This document shows, one piece after another, positions 61,588 to 64,000 of a stretch of DNA of 64,000 bases. The stretch comes from Thiodiazotropha sp040507005. GTDB lineage: Bacteria > Pseudomonadota > Gammaproteobacteria > Chromatiales > Chromatiaceae. The translations under genes were made by a program, and so were the position numbers. The notes under the pieces are model-generated. The model was not told the origin of the DNA and did no database searches. It worked only from the letters and a program-made list of their open reading frames with translations. How positions within the stretch are numbered: the stretch's first letter is position 1; every line of letters begins with the position of its first letter. The stretch is taken from assembly GCA_040507005.1 (NCBI GenBank), contig JBEVVS010000053.1, positions 1 to 64,000 on the forward strand, read 5' to 3'.

Positions 61588-62546
61588 TGATTGGCCTCGC
61601 GAATACTATTGGCGATAGGTTGATCGGTCTCATCGAGATCAGATTGTGCCTGCTTGAGCTGATACCCTTTGCGTTTATCATGCAGCTTGGTTTCATCCTC
61701 GTCGCAGTTAGCATCATCGACCTTTGTGGAGGCGACGAATGCGCGTTCATTGTCATTGTAGAGAATGGTGTCGTCACACCAGGGTAGACGACGATAGACC
61801 CCCAGGTCATCCAGACCCAGAAACGGGTACTTGATGATGTCGAAATAGGGTGAGTAGTCGAAATCCTTGGGAGTGAAGAGTCTTGGGTTGCGCTTGAAGA
61901 ATCGCAGGCTGCCATCCTCATCCCGATCTATGAACGGGAGGATTGGAAAATTCACATCGTTGAAGGCGGATGCCAGCATCGATGAGCAGACGGTGCGGGT
62001 CGGTGATCCTGCATTGTGCTCGAACAGGCTGGAGCGCCAGCGCCTCGGGAGTATGGCCCAGGGAAAGAAGAAGCGGGCCAGATCGAGCAGATGACGTACG
62101 TCATAATCGGTACCGATATGCTTGATGGCGTGGGCTACGACCTTGTGGACATCCTCCGGTTCTAGACCTGTGGGTCGACAGATCCGCAGATGGTCGTTGC
62201 GGTACTTGGAGAGTGGCGCAATGATCGTACCCTCGCCCAGCAGGGCCTCCACCATCAGCTGTTCGCTGAGATCGCCCTGGTAGGCCATGCGCACCCGCTG
62301 CTGAAGCTGTGGATCGCGAATATCGTAAATACGACCGATATAGAGGGCGGAGTGGGTCCAGGTGCTCTGGGTAATGGTCTTGATCACATTGCTGACCCGG
62401 GTACGCCCCTCCACCAGCAGTACATCGGCGGGTCTGAGTTCATAACTGAGACGATTGAAATCGCAAAGTGGGGATGTCGAAGGCGGGCTCTCCTTGGTCA
62501 ACCACTCCGCAATCCACTGCATGATCTTCTGCCCGAGTTTCTTCAT
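61584..62546 (-). CDS. YiiX-like permuted papain-fold (NlpC/P60-type) hydrolase
   Basis: A 320-residue protein from ATG 62546 (MKKLGQKIMQWIAEWL); the longer frame to 62945 runs over the hypD region and is not translated. The fold signature is ADVLLVEGR...WTHSALYIGRI (His) followed near residue 205 by RTVCSSMLASAF (Cys), the circularly permuted order of YiiX/YaeF-type amidases or lipid acyl-hydrolases. No signal peptide is evident, so a cytoplasmic or membrane-associated lipid/peptide hydrolase is possible. It is translationally coupled to fadE, an unusual pairing. Confidence 0.75.
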   Translation of the reverse strand: MKKLGQKIMQWIAEWLTKESPPSTSPLCDFNRLSYELRPADVLLVEGRTRVSNVIKTITQSTWTHSALYIGRIYDIRDPQLQQRVRMAYQGDLSEQLMVEALLGEGTIIAPLSKYRNDHLRICRPTGLEPEDVHKVVAHAIKHIGTDYDVRHLLDLARFFFPWAILPRRWRSSLFEHNAGSPTRTVCSSMLASAFNDVNFPILPFIDRDEDGSLRFFKRNPRLFTPKDFDYSPYFDIIKYPFLGLDDLGVYRRLPWCDDTILYNDNERAFVASTKVDDANCDEDETKLHDKRKGYQLKQAQSDLDETDQPIANSIREANQ

Positions 62547-62610
62547 GCTAAAACCTAGTAAAACAGTATGTATTATAATTAGTATAGACCGTATTTTCCG
62601 TGGGTGAGTT

Positions 62611-63732
62611 TCAAGTATTTTGTGAACGACGCTCAGCGAGTTTGTCAACGCGGATACCACCGCTCCACCAGATCCTGCAGGCACCCTCATCGGAAACCAT
62701 ACAGGGGCCGATGGGTGTCCGTGGTGTGCAGGCCTCGCCATAGAGTCGACACTGGTTGGGATATTTCTTTCCCAGCACCACCGCCGCGCAGTCACACCCG
62801 GGAGGCATCTCTCCACTGCGTCTGCGCTGAGGTGAGTCGTAGTCGGGAAAACGTTTGCGCGCATCCCACCGGGCATACCGGGAGTTGAGGGAAAATCCGG
62901 AGTCGGGGATGATTCCGATGCCGCGCCAATTGGCATCGACCACATCCAGTGCCTTCACCAGGTGGGACTTGGCGCTGGGGTTGCCGCCGGGTCTGACCAG
63001 CTCGGGATAGCAGTTATCAAGAAAGATCCGCTGATTCAGATATTGTCTGATTACGGAGTAGGTTGCAGCCAGCAGGCTCTCGGCTGTAAAGCCTGCGACA
63101 GCGGCGGGTATGTGGTGTTGCTCCACCACAAAGGACCACTCCTCAGGGCCCATGACGGTGGCCACATGTCCGGGTGCAATCAGGGCATTGAAACCCGGCT
63201 TTTCACCACTCAGCAGCATGGCGACGGCCGGCCAGGTGAGTCGGCCGGAGAGCAGGATCGAGAGGTTGTCGGGGATACCTTGCACTAATAACGAAGCGAC
63301 AGGGGCGGTGGTGGTTTCGAAACCGGCGGCGAAAAAGACCACCTCTCTTTGAGCAGAGGCCTGGGCGATCTGCAGAGCCTCCATCGGTGAGGCGATGGGC
63401 CTGATGTCGGCCCCAGCGGCGTGGGCCTGGTCCAGGGAGCGGGGTTCTCCCTTGGGGACGTTCACCGGTACCCGCAACATGTCGCCAAAGGCCACCAGGG
63501 TGATCGGTTCCCGTAGTGCCAGTTGCATGGCTTGATAGACATCCTCTTCGGGACAGACGCAGACAGGACAGCCAGGACCTGGGATCAGCTCTATCTGGGG
63601 CGGCAGAGCGCCCCGCAGTCCTGCCTGGGTAATGGAGCGCTCATGGCCGCCGCAGACATTCATGACCTTGATCGTTTCCTGCAATGGCAGGGCGTTTAAC
63701 TGCTGCAACCAGGATCTCGCGCTTATGGACAT
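62611..63732 (-). CDS. hypD: hydrogenase maturation protein HypD
   Basis: A 373-residue protein from MSISARSWLQQL, the normal HypD length. It has VMNVCGGHERSITQAGLRGALP, LIPGPGCPVCVCPEEDVYQAM and a C-terminal Cys-rich Fe-S region (MPPGCDCAAVVLGKKYPNQCRLYGEACTPRTPIGPCMVS). With HypC it assembles the Fe(CN)2CO part of the [NiFe]-hydrogenase site. It indicates that the organism makes a [NiFe] hydrogenase. hypB lies 62 bases upstream. Confidence 0.96.
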   Translation of the reverse strand: MSISARSWLQQLNALPLQETIKVMNVCGGHERSITQAGLRGALPPQIELIPGPGCPVCVCPEEDVYQAMQLALREPITLVAFGDMLRVPVNVPKGEPRSLDQAHAAGADIRPIASPMEALQIAQASAQREVVFFAAGFETTTAPVASLLVQGIPDNLSILLSGRLTWPAVAMLLSGEKPGFNALIAPGHVATVMGPEEWSFVVEQHHIPAAVAGFTAESLLAATYSVIRQYLNQRIFLDNCYPELVRPGGNPSAKSHLVKALDVVDANWRGIGIIPDSGFSLNSRYARWDARKRFPDYDSPQRRRSGEMPPGCDCAAVVLGKKYPNQCRLYGEACTPRTPIGPCMVSDEGACRIWWSGGIRVDKLAERRSQNT

Positions 63733-63740
63733 CTTGTATA

Positions 63741-63770
63741 GTCCGCAAATGAACGCAAATAAACGCAAAT
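63741..63770. repeat. three 10-base direct repeats between hypB and hypD
   Basis: GTCCGCAAAT, GAACGCAAAT and AAACGCAAAT in tandem (core CGCAAAT with exact 10-base spacing), just upstream of the hypD start on the minus strand. Ten-base phasing puts the copies on one face of the helix, compatible with a regulator site, but it could be a chance microsatellite. Confidence 0.55.
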
Positions 63771-63794
63771 GTTTTTATGCGAAAAGATCATCAT

Positions 63795-64000
63795 CTATCC
63801 GGTATGCAATTTAGCACCTTCCGGTTGCAGTTTCGGCTGTAGTGTTTCACCCCGTGTGCGTCTCTCTTTTTGCAACTCGATTTGATTCTCGAGCCAGTCG
63901 AGCCAGGCATCAAAGCCTTCCCCTGATTTTGCCGAGGTGAGGACGACCGGCACCTCAACGGCGAGCTGACGGACTGCCCGCTCGGCCCGTTCGGGACTGA
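63795..64000 (-). CDS. hypB: hydrogenase nickel-incorporation GTPase HypB, C-terminal fragment
   Basis: Only the last 68 codons lie in the window; the gene continues past base 64000. The visible end is SPERAERAVRQLA, VPVVLTSAKSGEGFDAWLDW, LENQIELQKERRTRG and a tail ending KLHTG. The TSAKSGEGFDAWLDWLE segment is typical of the HypB/SIMIBI GTPase C-terminus. HypB delivers nickel to [NiFe]-hydrogenase with HypA. Assignment is by this motif and the adjoining hypD. Confidence 0.8.
   Translation of the reverse strand, partial: SPERAERAVRQLAVEVPVVLTSAKSGEGFDAWLDWLENQIELQKERRTRGETLQPKLQPEGAKLHTG

Noticed and set aside
62547..62945. N-terminal extension of the YiiX-like gene
   Set aside because: It overlaps hypD in antisense, and ATG 62546 gives a sensible start.

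Overview
The window looks like a draft contig of a gammaproteobacterium, probably a sulfur-oxidising Chromatiales-like lineage such as free-living or symbiotic Sedimenticola/Thiodiazotropha relatives. This rests on general protein character, the maf/yceD-rpmF-plsX-fab order, Na+-pumping oxaloacetate decarboxylase genes, hydrogenase maturation genes and abundant c-type cytochromes; no 16S rRNA is present to confirm it. Two 100-base N runs (6264-6363 and 21902-22001) are scaffold gaps, and both fall in repetitive sequence.

Layout. 1-4.8 kb is an AT-rich, sparsely coding accessory stretch: the 3' end of an RHS polymorphic toxin with an L,D-transpeptidase-like C-terminal domain, a probable immunity gene, small lipoproteins/secreted proteins of unknown function, and a long imperfect hairpin repeat. 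4.8-18.4 kb is a redox locus: an ankyrin protein and a membrane-anchored Fe-S flavoprotein on the minus strand, divergent from a histidine-rich membrane protein, a 21-haem cytochrome, a 1653-residue cytochrome with 67 CXXCH motifs, and an 830-residue probable outer-membrane beta-barrel protein. 18.4-24 kb holds crcB, a DUF190 gene, serS, a Bax-inhibitor-1 family gene, tRNA-Ser(UGA) followed by a tandem repeat array, htpX and a small RRM protein. 24-37 kb contains a QseBC-like two-component system, a kinase-fold-like protein, a hydrolase, a LON-domain protein, class I fructose-bisphosphate aldolase, several small conserved genes, a receiver/degenerate-GGDEF/coiled-coil membrane protein and an HDOD protein. 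37-51.4 kb is the conserved maf ... yceD-rpmF-plsX-fabHDG-acpP-fabF-pabC-mltG-tmk-holB-pilZ-tatD lipid/cell-envelope/replication cluster, interrupted after maf by oadGAB. 52-57 kb is a porin, PhnD-like binding protein and GGDEF-EAL module. 57-64 kb (minus strand) has fadD- and fadE-like genes, a YiiX-like peptidase, hypD and the end of hypB.

How it works together. The most striking unit is 6.6-18.4 kb. A cytoplasm-facing NAD(P)H/ferredoxin-type flavoprotein, a membrane protein with potential haem-ligating histidines, two very large periplasmic or surface multihaem cytochromes and an outer-membrane protein could form a path for electrons across the envelope. The parts are visible in sequence; the pathway, its direction and its terminal acceptor or donor are inference. 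The giant cytochrome has 32 tandem two-haem units of about 47 residues and a higher-order duplication of a nine-unit (18-haem) block. Its amino-terminal cap resembles the three-haem repeat of the 21-haem neighbour, which suggests growth by internal duplication from a shared ancestor.
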